NCBI GenBank assembly: GCA_022419385.1 | Contig: JAJUBI010000006.1 | Coordinates: forward strand, 1,736,001-1,800,000 | Length of the DNA: 64,000 nucleotides | Direction: 5' to 3' | Source: Paraconiothyrium sp. Pb-2020 | Lineage: Eukaryota > Ascomycota > Dothideomycetes > Pleosporales > Didymosphaeriaceae | In this document: piece by piece, positions 47,738-58,315 of the stretch | How the letters are laid out: the number at the start of each line of letters is the position of its first letter | Numbering within the stretch: position 1 is the stretch's first letter | Notes under the pieces: model-generated | The model's database searches: none | What the model saw: only the letters and a program-made list of their open reading frames with translations | Told to the model about the DNA's origin: nothing | Program-made: the position numbers and the translations under genes

Positions 47738-49387
47738 ATGCCTTCCTTATCCTCGTCTGACATCATCGACGTGTTGGTGGTTGGTGGTGGCAACGCAGGC
47801 TTCTCAGCAGCAACTTCCGCCGCAGAATCTGGCGCACAACGCGTCGTTCTGATTGACAAATGTCCCCAAGAATGGGCAGGAGGCAACACATATTTCACTG
47901 CCGGTGCCTTCCGCACAGTGCACACTGGAGCCCAAGACTTGATACCAATCGTTAACAATGTGGATCTTGAGAAGGCCAATATTATCGACATGGAACCATA
48001 CACGCCGCAGGACTTTCGAAGGGATATGGATCGTATGACTTCTGGACGGACAGATCCAGTTCTGAGCAAGGCGTTGATTGACGAGTCGAACGCCGCAGTG
48101 AAGTGGCTAGCAAAGAACGGCATTCGGTTTCAACTATCATTCAATAGGCAGGCTTATAAAGTCGATGGACGCTACAAGTTCTGGGGCGGCATGTCCTTGA
48201 AGACTGAGGATGGAGGGAAAGGTTTGGTCGAAGACCACCAGGCCGCAGCTCGAAAACAAGGAGTGGAGGTCTACTATTCAACTCCTGCAAAACGACTCGT
48301 CACGAACCAGTCTGGAGCCGTCACTGGCGTTGTCGTCGCTCATGATGGCGTTGAGGCCCTGTTGAACACCAAATCGGTAATTCTTGCAGCTGGCGGCTTC
48401 GAAGCGAATCCCCGTATGCGATCCCAATTCCTCGGCCCCGGCTGGGATCTGGCACACGTTCGAGGCACCCCTTTCAACACCGGCGATGCGTTAGAGTTTG
48501 CGATACGCGACGTAAGCGCACGGCAAGCAGGTAACTGGTCTGGATGCCACTCAACATGCTGGGATGCAAACTCGCCTACCGACAGCGGCGACCGCGTCAT
48601 CTCGAACGAGTTCACAAAGTCCGGGTATTTAATTTATTAGCGTTTATAGGATTATGGCTAATACCTTCTAAGGTACCCGCTAGGGCTAATGATCAATACT
48701 TCGGGGCGTCGCTTTGTCGACGAAGGCATTGACATGCGCAATTACACGTACGCCAAGTTCGGGCGCGCAATACACGAGCAACCGGACGGGATAGCGTTCC
48801 AGGTGTGGGACCAACAAGCTATACCATGGTTACGGGATGAAGAATATCGGGACGAGGTTGTGCAGAGGGTATGGGGCTCTACGCTCGAAGAACTCGCGCA
48901 GAAGCTGGCCTCTGACCATAATCTGGCGAACTCATCGATGTTCGTCCAAACCATTAAAGACTATAACGATGCCGTATATGCGAACAGGAAGGAACATCCT
49001 CACCAGAAATGGGATCCCTCGGTCAAGGACGGACTCTCCACGCAGTCCTCGAAGACACGACTGCCTCTAGCGAAGTCAAATTGGGCATTGCCCTTGGATA
49101 AAGGACCTTTCATGGCAGTCAAGGTCTGTTGTGGTGTAACTTTTACGTTTGGCGGATTGGCTGTAAACCCGGAGACTACTTCCGTTATATCGACTGAGGG
49201 GCGAGAGATCCAAGGCCTCTATTGCATCGGAGAGATGCTTGGTGGCCTCTTCTATGGTAATTATCCTGGTGGTAGTGGGTTGACCTCGGGAGCCGTATTT
49301 GGCAGGAGAGCAGGGAAGGCCGCTGCTGAACTTGCGCGGCGTAGTCAGCCAAATGAGAAGAAGTTATCGGATCGAGCACGCTTGTAG
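47738..49387 (+). CDS. FAD-dependent oxidoreductase (TcuA / fumarate-reductase flavoprotein-like)
   Basis: Exons 47738-48624 and 48673-49387 give 533 residues. The dinucleotide-binding start is DVLVVGGGNAGFSAA. Flavoprotein blocks follow: GGNTYFTAGAFR, ILAAGGFEANP, GRRFVDEG and a C-terminal FAD site ending GEMLGGLFYGNYPGGSG. This matches the FAD_binding_2 family, which includes tricarballylate dehydrogenase and fumarate reductase; the true substrate is unknown. The intron (48 nt) has a weak donor (GTATTT) and is AT-rich with two in-frame stops. Splicing restores SGYPLGLMINTSGRRF exactly, so the gene is intact. It opens the accessory cluster shared with an SDR, an aldolase remnant and a transporter. 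Confidence 0.93.
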
Positions 49388-49856
49388 CTTTTAGTTCTAG
49401 CTATCAGCTCGCAAGCCTTTGGAAATTCTTATCCGTGGTAGGTGATTGGCGATTAGTCCAAACGCCAAATCGACGCGCAATATCTCCCTCCTCCTCTTCT
49501 CTCGGGTGTCTTATCAGACTATCTAGGTATCCAAGCCACCGAGATTACTTGTGCTGCGTTGAAAAGTAGAGGTCCTCACGCCACAGTTTCTATCACCGGA
49601 GGCCGCTTCAGTGTTTATCTCCGTAACATTTAAATCCGGCCACTTGGTTGGCCCGAACCACATGTATAACGAAAAAGGTGCATTAGCGGCGGCCGCCAAC
49701 GGCTCCAACGTTCGGCTTGATGACGAATTCGTTATCCGGCCCATATACTAAGCACAGTGTCAGACATCAAGTACAACTATAAATCGATTCATTGAGATAC
49801 GTAGTAGCTCGCCACACGAGCAATCCCGAGTATTCATCCTTACTATTGCATAGACA
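49388..49856. other. Intergenic region with coding-like debris
   Basis: The part 49550-49751 is described separately as possible gene debris. The last 100 bases are the promoter side of the SDR gene. Confidence 0.4.
49550..49751 (+). pseudogene. Possible decayed gene fragment, family unknown
   Basis: Two adjacent plus-strand frames look protein-like. The first reads AALKSRGPHATVSITGGRF from about 49553. After a frame change near 49627 it continues HLVGPNHMYNEKGALAA to a stop at 49751. Neither has a start codon or splice partner. The change of frame inside plausible protein text suggests decay. I cannot name the family. Confidence 0.35.
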
Positions 49857-50883
49857 ATGGCTTCTTCCTCAGCTTTTGATTCCAGCTCTCTTTTTCGGGT
49901 TGACGGCATTGTTGCTGTCATCACAGGAGGAGGAACTGGTCAGTACCCATGTTTAAGAAGTCACTGATCGTGATCGCTGACTTTGGTGATAGGTATCGGT
50001 CTGACGATGACCCGCGCCCTTGCCTTCAATGGTGCTAAAAGGGTGTATATCATCGGGCGACGCCTCGAGAAACTTGAAGAGGCTGCCAGAGAGCACGAAA
50101 GTATCATCCCAATCCAAGGCGACGTGACGTCGAAAGCAGACCTCCAGGCTGCTGTTGACCAGATCACCAATGAGATTGGTTATGTGAACCTTGTCATTGC
50201 CAATTCAGGCGATATCGGCCCACCAGTGCGCTTCAATTCGGACCATTCAATTAAAGAACTTCGCGAAACCCTCTTCACCAACGCCAAACCGGAGGAAATG
50301 ACCAGTACATTGAATCTCAATGTAACTGCGGCATTCTTCACGATGACAGCCTTCGTCGAATTGCTTGATGCAGGCAACAAACAGGCGCTGTTGGGCGGGT
50401 ATGGAAAGCCTGCCGAAGGCAGCAAGGTGCCCTTGATCCAGAGTCACGTTATCTTCACAACTAGCATATCGGCATTCAGCAGGCACTGGACCTCATCTCC
50501 CTCATATCTCACGAGCAAGGTGGCGATCATGCAAGTCGCCAAACATGCCAGTACTCAGCTGGCACACCATGGCATCCGTGTGAATGCCCTTGCACCAGGA
50601 AGTGAGTTTCAGAATTATTCAACTCTGCAATGTCATAGTAGAGCAAGCTAACCACGTTAACCCAGTCTACCCGTCCGAGTTGGCTTCTGTGCTTATTAAC
50701 TCTCGGAAACCAGAAGAAGAGCTGCCTAGTGATGAAAGGTTCGTCCCTGCGCGGCGATTCGGCACTGATGAGGAGATGTCTGGTGTTATCTTGTACCTTT
50801 CCAGCCGGGCGGGGGCCTATACCAACGGGGCGGTACTCACGACCGATGGTGGCCGCCTGTCAGTCATTGGAAGCACCTATTAG
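49857..50883 (+). CDS. Short-chain dehydrogenase/reductase (cluster SDR)
   Basis: Exons 49857-49938, 49993-50601 and 50666-50883 give 302 residues. The cofactor motif TGGGTGIG is completed across the first splice. ANSG, a catalytic serine in FTTSISAF, and the YxxxK motif in PSYLTSKVAIMQVAKHAS are present. The C terminus (GVILYLSSRAGAYTNGAVLTTDGG) is typical of classical SDRs. The joined exon 3 gives NALAPGIYPSEL, as expected. It may act on a hydroxy or keto acid intermediate together with the neighbouring FAD enzyme and aldolase, which is inference from neighbourhood. Confidence 0.93.
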
Positions 50884-51605
50884 ATTGAATGGGCCCCCGC
50901 TAGCCGCTCCAGAGTTTTCAGTGAATGTAGCTCATGTATGTGGTTTCCTTTCTAGTTGTGAGGCGCTGTAAGCGGGCACGTCTCAATCGAGAAATATGGG
51001 GGATGAAATGTCATGGACTTCTCATATTTTGCCGGGCAGTTCCGTGATATCATGTTTCGGCCAAGCGCCAGCATCCCAAGGCCGGCTGGCTTCTGAGCAA
51101 GCGCACGTGACATGATATACAGATGACCCAGCTCATGTCAAGACAGCTTCCAAAGCTCGAATAAGCCGTCACTAGGCAAGACTAAAGTGGACTGGTTAGG
51201 GAAGAATTCGTGGCCGAAAGTAGAGGATCAACGCTACTAGCAAGGTATAAGCGGCACCTTGGAGAGTGTCCGTCGCATTCTGTCCGACGGTCCCGAGGCA
51301 GAGCACTATGTACAGCACTACGCCGACGACCAACTTTCGGTGGCAATCCTATATCGACTCGAGAAGAAGCCATTGCAGTGCCCCGTGAGTGCGTAGTGGA
51401 GCAGTCTGGGGCGATCCAAGCACGATGGCAAACACGGGGCGAGGATATCGGCGAATGCACGCGTTGGTCGTGGTCGCGGTCTGTTATTAAAGAACGCGTC
51501 CCGCGTCGTATGCAGCCAACTCTGTACCTCATTTATTGTGCAATGTTTCCTGATATCTCATATCCACAGCAATCTCATCTGTATGATCAATAGCCTAACC
51601 AGCAT
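50884..51605. other. Intergenic region with a coding-like fragment
   Basis: Apart from a 132-nt protein-like stretch at 51253-51384, described separately, I see no feature. The left part (50884-51200) has no long frame. Confidence 0.4.
51253..51384 (+). pseudogene. Possible decayed gene fragment, family unknown
   Basis: A 44-codon stretch reads like folded protein (GTLESVRRILSDGPEAE, then DDQLSVAILYRLEKKPLQCP) and ends at a GTGAGT, which could be an intron donor. No start codon or following exon could be joined to it. It may be the leftover of another member of the damaged cluster. The family is not recognised. Confidence 0.35.
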
Positions 51606-52013
51606 GTCTGAGGTCACGCTACACAACTTCCTGGGCGAGAAGATCTTTAAAAATGAAGTCGCATACATACTCTCTGTCAATTTTGTTCGCAGTGTCGAGC
51701 TTCCCATGATGGCAAAACAGCCGGTTTTGACGGCATCCTCATTGACATGGAGCATTCGTCTTTCGACTTGGACACTACAGGCGGGTACCATGGTTCATCC
51801 ACGCATCTCAGGGCGTCTCTAACAAATAAGTCACAGGCCAATTATGCATAGCACCTTTATATGTAGGCATTGCACCCATAGTGCGTGTCCCTTCCAAAGA
51901 GCAATTCTTCATCTCGCGAGTACTCGACCCACGTCCGCCCCGTCTAAGACGCAAAGGACGTTATCGCAGCAGCAAGGTTCCAGCCGCAAGGTCACCCTAC
52001 GCCGGAGGAAAGT
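51606..52013 (+). pseudogene. Decayed HpcH/HpaI aldolase
   Basis: The start (MSEVTLHNFLGEK; EVAYILSV) and VELPMMAK lead into DGILIDMEHSSFDLDTT, a hallmark of HpcH/HpaI (2-keto-3-deoxy acid) aldolases. That second part is one base out of frame with the first, at an A run near 51716. An apparent intron (about 51784-51836) follows, then LCIAPLYVGIAPIVRVPSK and FFISRVLD. After that a family stretch (usually GGALGVIV) is missing, a TAA sits at about 51938, and KDVIAAARFQPQGH is still readable. Two or more frame changes, a deletion and a stop make it non-functional. Intact members split 2-keto-3-deoxy sugar acids or similar compounds. Confidence 0.82.
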
Positions 52014-52238
52014 CTGATTGGCTGCTCCTCGACGCAAAGGAAGCGAGAACTTAGTCGACACGGTAAGGTACAGGAGTTCGATGATCGTGATTACATTCGA
52101 GTGATGATTAGATATACAGTACGGTATGTACAATGACCGCAACGTGGGTATCAGAAACAACACTGGAGTCCACCGGGTGCGATTCAACGCTTAAGCGCAG
52201 CGCCCGCCACTACCACCGCATTTAATTGTTTACTCGAA
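52014..52238. other. Short intergenic region
   Basis: About 225 bases between the aldolase remnant and the transporter stop. No feature seen. Confidence 0.35.
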
Positions 52239-54005
52239 TCAGTGACTCTTACTTGTTTGCGATTCGGATCGAACCTCAATGACTTTGTCGAGGTCTTCAT
52301 CAGCGATTTTCCTCGCGACATCATCAAGGCCTTTGTCGGCCAAGTCTGCCGCTGTTGGGTACGCAACCTGTCGGACCGTGTACCAAGGCCGCTCGAACAG
52401 CCTGCCCATACTTTCCAAGGACCTTCCCGCTGTTTCAGGCAAGGCCAAAAACACATAGATCAAAGAACAGATACAGATACTGGCAAAAAAAGCGAAGGCG
52501 CCAAATCGGTTGGTCGCGGCAAGTAGACTTGGCATGGCACGCGAGCAGCCAAAGTAGAAGACCCAGTGGAAAGCCATGAGGATTGACACATTGAGTGAGC
52601 GGATACGAATCGGAAATATTTCAGCGGATACTAGGTATGGGATCGAAAACCACCCGATTGACCAAGCCACCGCATGGAGGAAAATCGCAACAATCGAGGC
52701 CTTACTGGCAGCTGTTGCGCTCGAGCTGGCCTCGATCTCTACGGTCGACATCTTGTTTGTTACTCCGAGGTACACTCCAACGTACGTCAGTGTTACAATC
52801 TGAAGGCAGATTCCAGTGATGAGCGAGCGTCGTCTGCCAATGAAGTCGATGATGAAGATGGAGAAGATCAGCACAGAAACGAGTTTGACAATGCCGTAAA
52901 GAGCGGTTGCAAGGAAGCGTGGCTCCTCGCCAGCAATGCCAAGATGACCGAAAATGGTGGGAGAATATTGCGTAATGGCATTTGCGCCTGACCACTGACC
53001 AAACATGTGGCAGAAAAACATCAACACGAATCGGCGGCGGTTCTCAGTAACTGTGAATGTCTCCTTGGTCAAATCCCAAACGCTGGCTCCACTAACAGCT
53101 TCACACTCTGCGTTTAGTTGCCACTCAACGCCAGCAAACTCTTCCTGAATAAATGGATGATCTTCGGGAAGTTTTCTCAGCCCGCAAAGAACCTCCAACG
53201 CTTCGGTGCGCTTGTTCTTAGAAAGTAGGTATCGAGGAGACTCTGGTGTAAACAGAAGGCCTACTCCCCAAAGGACGGCAGGTATAAGTTGCAGTGCAGT
53301 GGGAAGCTGCCACTGAAGCTGTGTGCCAGCATTGTGCATAGTGATACCATAGTTAAAGAAGAAGCCAAATACCACTCCCAATTGCTGGCAACAAGCGTAT
53401 TGTAGAGTCATCAGCCCTAGTTTACCGTTAGCCCTGTTAATGGGGTGTTCTATCCTGATATACCTCGAATACTCCGTGGAGCGATCTCAGTCAGATAGAT
53501 GGATGGAATCACGGTAGTCGTGCCGATTCCAAGACCAGCTATGAAGCGGCTGGCATACAGGCCCGAAAGACTTCCGTTACTAAAAGCCTGACCGAAGATA
53601 CCTGCGACATAGACGAGGGTGAATACGAGCAGTGTATTCTTCCTTCCCAGCCGCTGGACAAGATTGACACAAGCAAGGCAGGCGAAGACGGCACCTGCTG
53701 TTGACATTGCAACGATCCAACCTTTTGTGTTCGCATACTGGTCATCAGTCTCGTGGTCAAGACCAAAGCGCGTCTTGAAGCTCTTCATGACAACGATGGA
53801 GGCAATATTCCCTATGACATGGGTCAACTCCGCAATGAGCAGCGATCATGTGAAGGTAGTATATACCTTCATCGAACCCTTTGGCGACGCCGGAAAAGCT
53901 CCATACTGCAGTGCAGAAAAAGAGCCAGAAGTTGAAAATCTCACGAGGACAAGCCTTGACGGCGTCAACAGTTCCCTTGAGCAGACTCGGCTTTCCAGAA
54001 CCCAT
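52239..54005 (-). CDS. MFS sugar-porter family transporter (hexose/quinate-type)
   Basis: Exons 54005-53867, 53811-53464 and 53416-52239 give 554 residues. Sugar-porter signatures are present: LVQRLGRKNTLL, RFIAGLGIGTTTVIPSIYLTE, PESPRYLLSKNKRTEALEVL, DFIGRRRSL and PETAGRSLESMGRLF. There are about twelve helices. Members import hexoses, quinate, galacturonate or other small carbohydrates by proton symport; the substrate is unknown. The first exon gives a short cytosolic N terminus (KACPREIFNFWLFFC). The protein is intact, unlike its two catabolic neighbours. Introns are 55 and 47 nt. Confidence 0.93.
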
Positions 54006-54508
54006 CGCTAATGAAATGGTCAAAGGTAAGAGCAGTAAAGGACATGGGACCGTTGTGAGAGCGAAGCGGCAGTCTCGATACTTGTACCCCCGGCCAAGCG
54101 CGAAGGCATTAGGAGGCGCTCAATAGCAGAACGATCTTACCATAGCTGACAATTGGGGAAGCCACCCATAATTCCGCGTGTATTCTTGTGGAGACACCAG
54201 ACTTGTACAGAAGTGCTCCTCAACAACTCATACAATCTAGCGCCGCTAGGCTCCAAAGCCTCCGAGTGGCACTACCGGACGCGATCCAGACGCTTCGGGT
54301 CTCCGCCCGTGCCTCTTCTTGCTCATAACTCAGCACAGACGTCATGTGATGGATATTGATGACCTGCTCGGAAAACGTCCGAACTATCATCTCTTTAGTG
54401 ATGCTTGCAATGTGTGCGCGCCTAATGGAAGCTCGTACATAGGAGAGGCAGTGTCCACATGGTATTTGCTGATGGACTGAACCTTGTGTAGCAATTTCAC
54501 CTCACGTA
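54006..54508. other. Divergent intergenic region
   Basis: About 500 bases between the transporter start (-) and the 2-hydroxyacid dehydrogenase remnant (+). No named motif. Confidence 0.35.
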
Positions 54509-55110
54509 ATGGCTCGAGGACGTGTCGATTCCGTGTCTGAACCGACGACAACACAAAAGTCGACAGTTTACTTGCTAGACTCTTTTCATCCAGAAGCAAG
54601 CAAACACGCTCAGACTTTATTTGATACAATCTTGCCTACTGATCTGCGGAATTCCCAATGGCGGGAGAAGGCCGAGTACCTCCTCATACAGGGTTCATAT
54701 CTGACCGCCGAAGACATCAAGTCATGTCAAAACTTCAAGGCTCTCGCCAAACAAGGTGTCGCTATGTATGTTCTTCATCGACTTAAGTGTCTGTGGCTGA
54801 CTGTCGGCGGGTATAGACAAGATTGACGTGGATGCGTGCAAAGACCGTGGCATCAAGATCTTCAATACGCTAGGTTTGAATGCGCAAGCGGTGGCGGAAA
54901 CAGTATTGGCGCTTACGATGTCCGTCGCTCGTGAATTTGGTCGAATAACCACCATCCAAAGTCGCGGCTATGTTATACCGAAGGATAAATGCTCAGGATT
55001 GATCGTTGGCCGCAAGACCATCGGTATCGTGGGTATGAGCAACATCGGTCAACGTGTCGCGAGGATATTCGGGAGCGACTTAGGCTGTAGTATTGTCGCC
55101 TATGATATAA
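54509..55110 (+). pseudogene. Truncated, frameshifted D-2-hydroxyacid dehydrogenase
   Basis: The N-terminal domain is readable (STVYLLDSFHPEASKHAQTL to FKALAKQGVA, 54509-54765). An intron follows at 54766-54816. The next exon (KIDVDACKDRGIKIFNTLGL) does not join in phase: the junction is off by one base. The NAD-binding loop reads GIVGMSNIGQRVARIFG, with Ser in place of the usual Gly. Homology stops at about 55110 (IVAYDI). The catalytic Arg, Glu and His region is missing, so the gene is dead. It may once have served the neighbouring catabolic cluster. Confidence 0.75.
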
Positions 55111-55524
55111 CCTCTGTATGCAGATGGCACTACCAGCAAAGTCGGCCTATTTTACCAAGGATTCGGTAACATCGGACCTGATGGACTAGTCGTGGATGAA
55201 GAAGGCAGAGAAGATACCGTCCGTTCTCCGCCCAGGTCAAACGAGCATTTGAAATACGCACATCGACAGTCCAGTCCAACTTACACTTGCGTTGGGCCTG
55301 CTTATATCTTTAGTATCATAGACGGGGAAGCTTGGCTAGAAAACTGCTTGGAATTGTCACAGATGCGGATAACATACCATACTTAAGTGAAGCGAAATAT
55401 CGAATTCAATTTATCGTTCTACTCTGCCAGCAGAGCTTGTACATGCTAATTTTGTCCAGAGTCTGGCCAATGCCATTTCCGTCATTTGGCCCTATAGGTA
55501 ATACTTTTATCATCGTGCTGAACC
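55111..55524. other. Intergenic region
   Basis: About 410 bases where the lost half of the dehydrogenase would be expected. No family match could be read in any frame. Confidence 0.35.
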
Positions 55525-55851
55525 TCAAGCCACCGATGCTCCATTTGGCAGGCCCGGATGCTCGCTCATCTGCGCCTGCGTCATTTTGCCTTTCGCCCGC
55601 GTCTTACAGCAACTCAGAACAACACAAATCAAGATAATCGCTACGATCAGACCGATGATAGGCACGCCCACGTACAAGAATGCCTTGTTGTAAGCCTTCG
55701 CATTGGTTTCCGCCTTTTCTTGGAAAGGATTGTTCGACTTGAGTGAGATAGGCATCGTGTCGTTGGCAAAGGCGGTAGTGGTGATGTTGGTGTCGTAAGG
55801 AGCCGCATGCGCTGCAATGAAAAGCATGAAGAGGGCGATAGAAGTATACAT
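55525..55851 (-). CDS. Small membrane protein with signal peptide
   Basis: One exon, 108 residues. The signal peptide (MYTSIALFMLFIAAHAAPYD) is followed by a short, Asn/Thr-rich outside part with N-glycosylation sites (NITT, NDT). One membrane helix follows (YVGVPIIGLIVAIILICVVLSCC) and then a basic tail. This is type I topology. No family recognised. It lies divergent from a second small membrane protein at 56198. Confidence 0.66.
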   Translation of the reverse strand: MYTSIALFMLFIAAHAAPYDTNITTTAFANDTMPISLKSNNPFQEKAETNAKAYNKAFLYVGVPIIGLIVAIILICVVLSCCKTRAKGKMTQAQMSEHPGLPNGASVA

Positions 55852-56197
55852 GATCAGGGTTTTAGAATTGATTTTGGTGAATGGGATAAAATGGGTAGTT
55901 GTATGCAAGTGCTACATAGTGAAGTTAAAACATGAGTGTATTGTCTCTTGTTTCCTTTCACAATGTAGGGGCTGCGTCTTGCTCTCGTGGTTTACGTCGT
56001 GAAGATCACTACACTTTCTTATTGGATACACAATGTTTAGACACAGCGCTTTGCGCGAGATATATACTGAGACACTTCTTGTCCTCGAAGGATTTAGAAA
56101 AGACCCCACTGACTCTAACGTTACCCAGAACGTCAAAAGAAAACTTACAGTTTTACCCAGTCTTTCCATCACCAGCGGCCCATCTATACACACCGAA
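55852..56197. promoter_or_regulatory. Shared upstream region of two small membrane-protein genes
   Basis: 346 bases between divergent starts. The plus-strand frame extends upstream into it to 56033, so a longer N terminus of the right-hand gene cannot be excluded. No clear TATA box. Confidence 0.4.
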
Positions 56198-56545
56198 ATG
56201 GCATCTTCTTTCTTTCAAGTCGAGCGCCGCGACGAACTCGAAGCCGCCCAAGCCGCTAACGAGACCTACAGTCCCTTCAAAATCATCCTCGCCATCTTTG
56301 GCATCATCTCAGCAGTCATGCTTCTCATTGTGATTTGCTGGTTCGCATGGTCCCGCCATCAGCGGAAAAAGGTTATACAACAGCGGTATGCGAAGGATAT
56401 TGCGATGTCGGAGCTATTTGGTGCTTCACAGCATGTGAAGAACCTAGAGGAAGGCGAGCTTGAGGACATTGATCTGAATAGTGAGGAGCGAAGAGAGAAG
56501 GGAGTCACGCGCTGGTCCTTTCCGGGCTTTCTTGGGAAGGTGTGA
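56198..56545 (+). CDS. Small single-pass membrane protein
   Basis: One exon, 115 residues from the Met at 56198. A short N-terminal part holds an N-glycosylation motif (NETY). One strong membrane helix follows (IILAIFGIISAVMLLIVICWFAW), then a basic stretch and an acidic C terminus (EEGELEDIDLNSEERRE). No signal peptide, so a signal-anchor orientation is likely. Family not recognised. It pairs divergently with the gene at 55525-55851. Confidence 0.62.
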   Translation: MASSFFQVERRDELEAAQAANETYSPFKIILAIFGIISAVMLLIVICWFAWSRHQRKKVIQQRYAKDIAMSELFGASQHVKNLEEGELEDIDLNSEERREKGVTRWSFPGFLGKV

Positions 56546-57796
56546 TTGGGTAAATAAAAAAATCAGTAGAGCAATCACATGAATATCAATACTTCTAGGT
56601 CGCTGGAAATACCTTGCTGCTTTATGTCCTACTGTGTACTACTCTTCCTCATGATCGACGCGCGGACCCCAATCTGTAAACACTTCTTTCCATAAGGCTT
56701 TCGTTACAGGTAAACATACGATTTCTTTGTAGATCCTTATGATCTTTGTGAACGGAATACACTTTGATATACAGGAGCTGAAACCAGCGGGCCAGACCAG
56801 CGGGCCAGAACTGCCACGCTAGAAGGAGGCTCTTATGCCACTAAGGTTTGGGGGGTGCATAAGCACTGAGACTGTCTGCCTGAAAAAAGTGGTACTTGAA
56901 AGTAAGCACCATTGTCAAACATCCGTGCACGCGTATGCACCAAAACATACGTGCAAGTAGGCACCAGATAAGGGCGCGAACAGCATAGAATGAGCAGGCT
57001 TATTGCAGTCTGCGACCCCCAATACTGCTCCCATGCACTCCTCACATTCCATATCCCAATGCAGCAGCAATCACACCGCCACATCCCGCATTAGGCGTTA
57101 TACCAAACGTCGCTCTAACCAATTGGGGGCGGACCCACCGCCACGCTAACCTTCAAAAGCGGAGCTGAAAGACGATCGAGACCCAAGCACAGGAGCGTCA
57201 ATCATGACATCATGGCCACGTAAGCCGCAACTCCGCTCCTCGCTGTCAAGCCCCTGGGAGGAGTGCAAATGGCGTGCTCGAGAAAGCGATTCACATGGGT
57301 ATGCGAAATTGCTAATGGAAATTGCAAATTGTGCAATGGCAGGACGAAAAAGGATAGAAAACAAGGCAATGCGTCGAAAACGGATGGAACGGCAGAGCAA
57401 AACAAGGCATGGCGCCCCCTGGCCGCGCGCGGGGCGTTTGATGTGCGGCAGGGATTGTGATGCTAGGAAAGCTTGTTTGCGGTAACGAGACGAGTAATCC
57501 GGATGACAAGATAACAGTGAATTATGCAACATACGAGCAGAGCAAGAGAAGGGGGTCAGCACATGGAAAGAACAGCAGGTTTATGGTTGTATCGTTTTTG
57601 TTATTCATGCGTACATTACAATATCCGACCAAGTCTTGATGTCCATGCAGGATAGCCAGAACACCGGTATTATAATTCATAGTCCCAATTCATGCCTCGA
57701 CGGGCGAAGTGAACATAGCTTTACAAGCTGATCCGAGCCAATGCAATAATTGGCAATAGTTGACTTTTGATGTAACCGAAAACCTTGATCCAGCGC
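56546..57796. other. Intergenic region
   Basis: About 1.25 kb. It contains a 13-bp unit repeated twice in tandem at 56783-56808. A weakly tRNA-like stretch on the minus strand near 57090-57150 lacks a proper T arm and was rejected. No gene supported. Confidence 0.4.
56783..56808. repeat. Tandem duplication, 13-bp unit, two copies
   Basis: ACCAGCGGGCCAG occurs twice head to tail with no mismatch. It is probably a simple slip duplication. Confidence 0.6.
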
Positions 57797-58315
57797 TTAC
57801 AAAAGACCGGCCATGGCGAGGAGACCACCAGCGATGGCGCCCATGGCGGGAACAGCGGTGGGCGCAGCCAGACCCGAGGTCTGAGCCGCAGATGAAGCAG
57901 CAGACTTGGCGGCCGAAGAGGCGCTGGCAGCGCGGGAGCTGGCCTCGGAGAGGATGGAAGATGACTGGGCTCCGTTGGTGGCGCTGGAGAGCGCTGCGGA
58001 GGCAGATGAGGCGATGTTCGAGGCCTCGCTGGCAGCAGAGCTTGCGACCGAAGAGCCAGCTGAACCGGCACCAGAGGCGGCGGACGAGGCGACAGACGAA
58101 GCACCTGAAGCGATGGAGGAGAGAGCGGATCCGGCACCAGATGTGGCCGAAGCAGCGCCTGAGCCAATGTCGGAGGTGATGCTGTTCAAGACAGAGGTAA
58201 CATCGCTACCAAGGCCAGAGGTGACACCACCGAGGACCGAGGAGACGAGGGAATCGACCTGGGCGTTGGCAGCACCGGCGGCGGCGGCAGCGACGAAGAT
58301 GGTGGAGAAACGCAT
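57797..58315 (-). CDS. Ser/Ala-rich GPI-type cell-surface protein
   Basis: One exon, 172 residues. The signal peptide is MRFSTIFVAAAAAGAANAQV. The mature part is a low-complexity Ser/Ala/Gly region (SASATSGAGSALSSIASG-like repeats) likely to be heavily O-glycosylated. The C terminus is hydrophobic (VPAMGAIAGGLLAMAGLL) after small residues, the layout of a GPI-attachment signal. Such proteins are anchored in the plasma membrane or cell wall. No enzymatic domain is visible. The opposite strand has a long frame through the same region, a by-product of GC-rich repeats. Confidence 0.82.
   Translation of the reverse strand: MRFSTIFVAAAAAGAANAQVDSLVSSVLGGVTSGLGSDVTSVLNSITSDIGSGAASATSGAGSALSSIASGASSVASSAASGAGSAGSSVASSAASEASNIASSASAALSSATNGAQSSSILSEASSRAASASSAAKSAASSAAQTSGLAAPTAVPAMGAIAGGLLAMAGLL

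Noticed and set aside
57090..57160. Minus-strand stretch resembling a tRNA D arm (AATTGGTTAGAGC)
   Set aside because: The anticodon stem does not form with a seven-base loop and there is no GGTTCGANTCC-type T arm.
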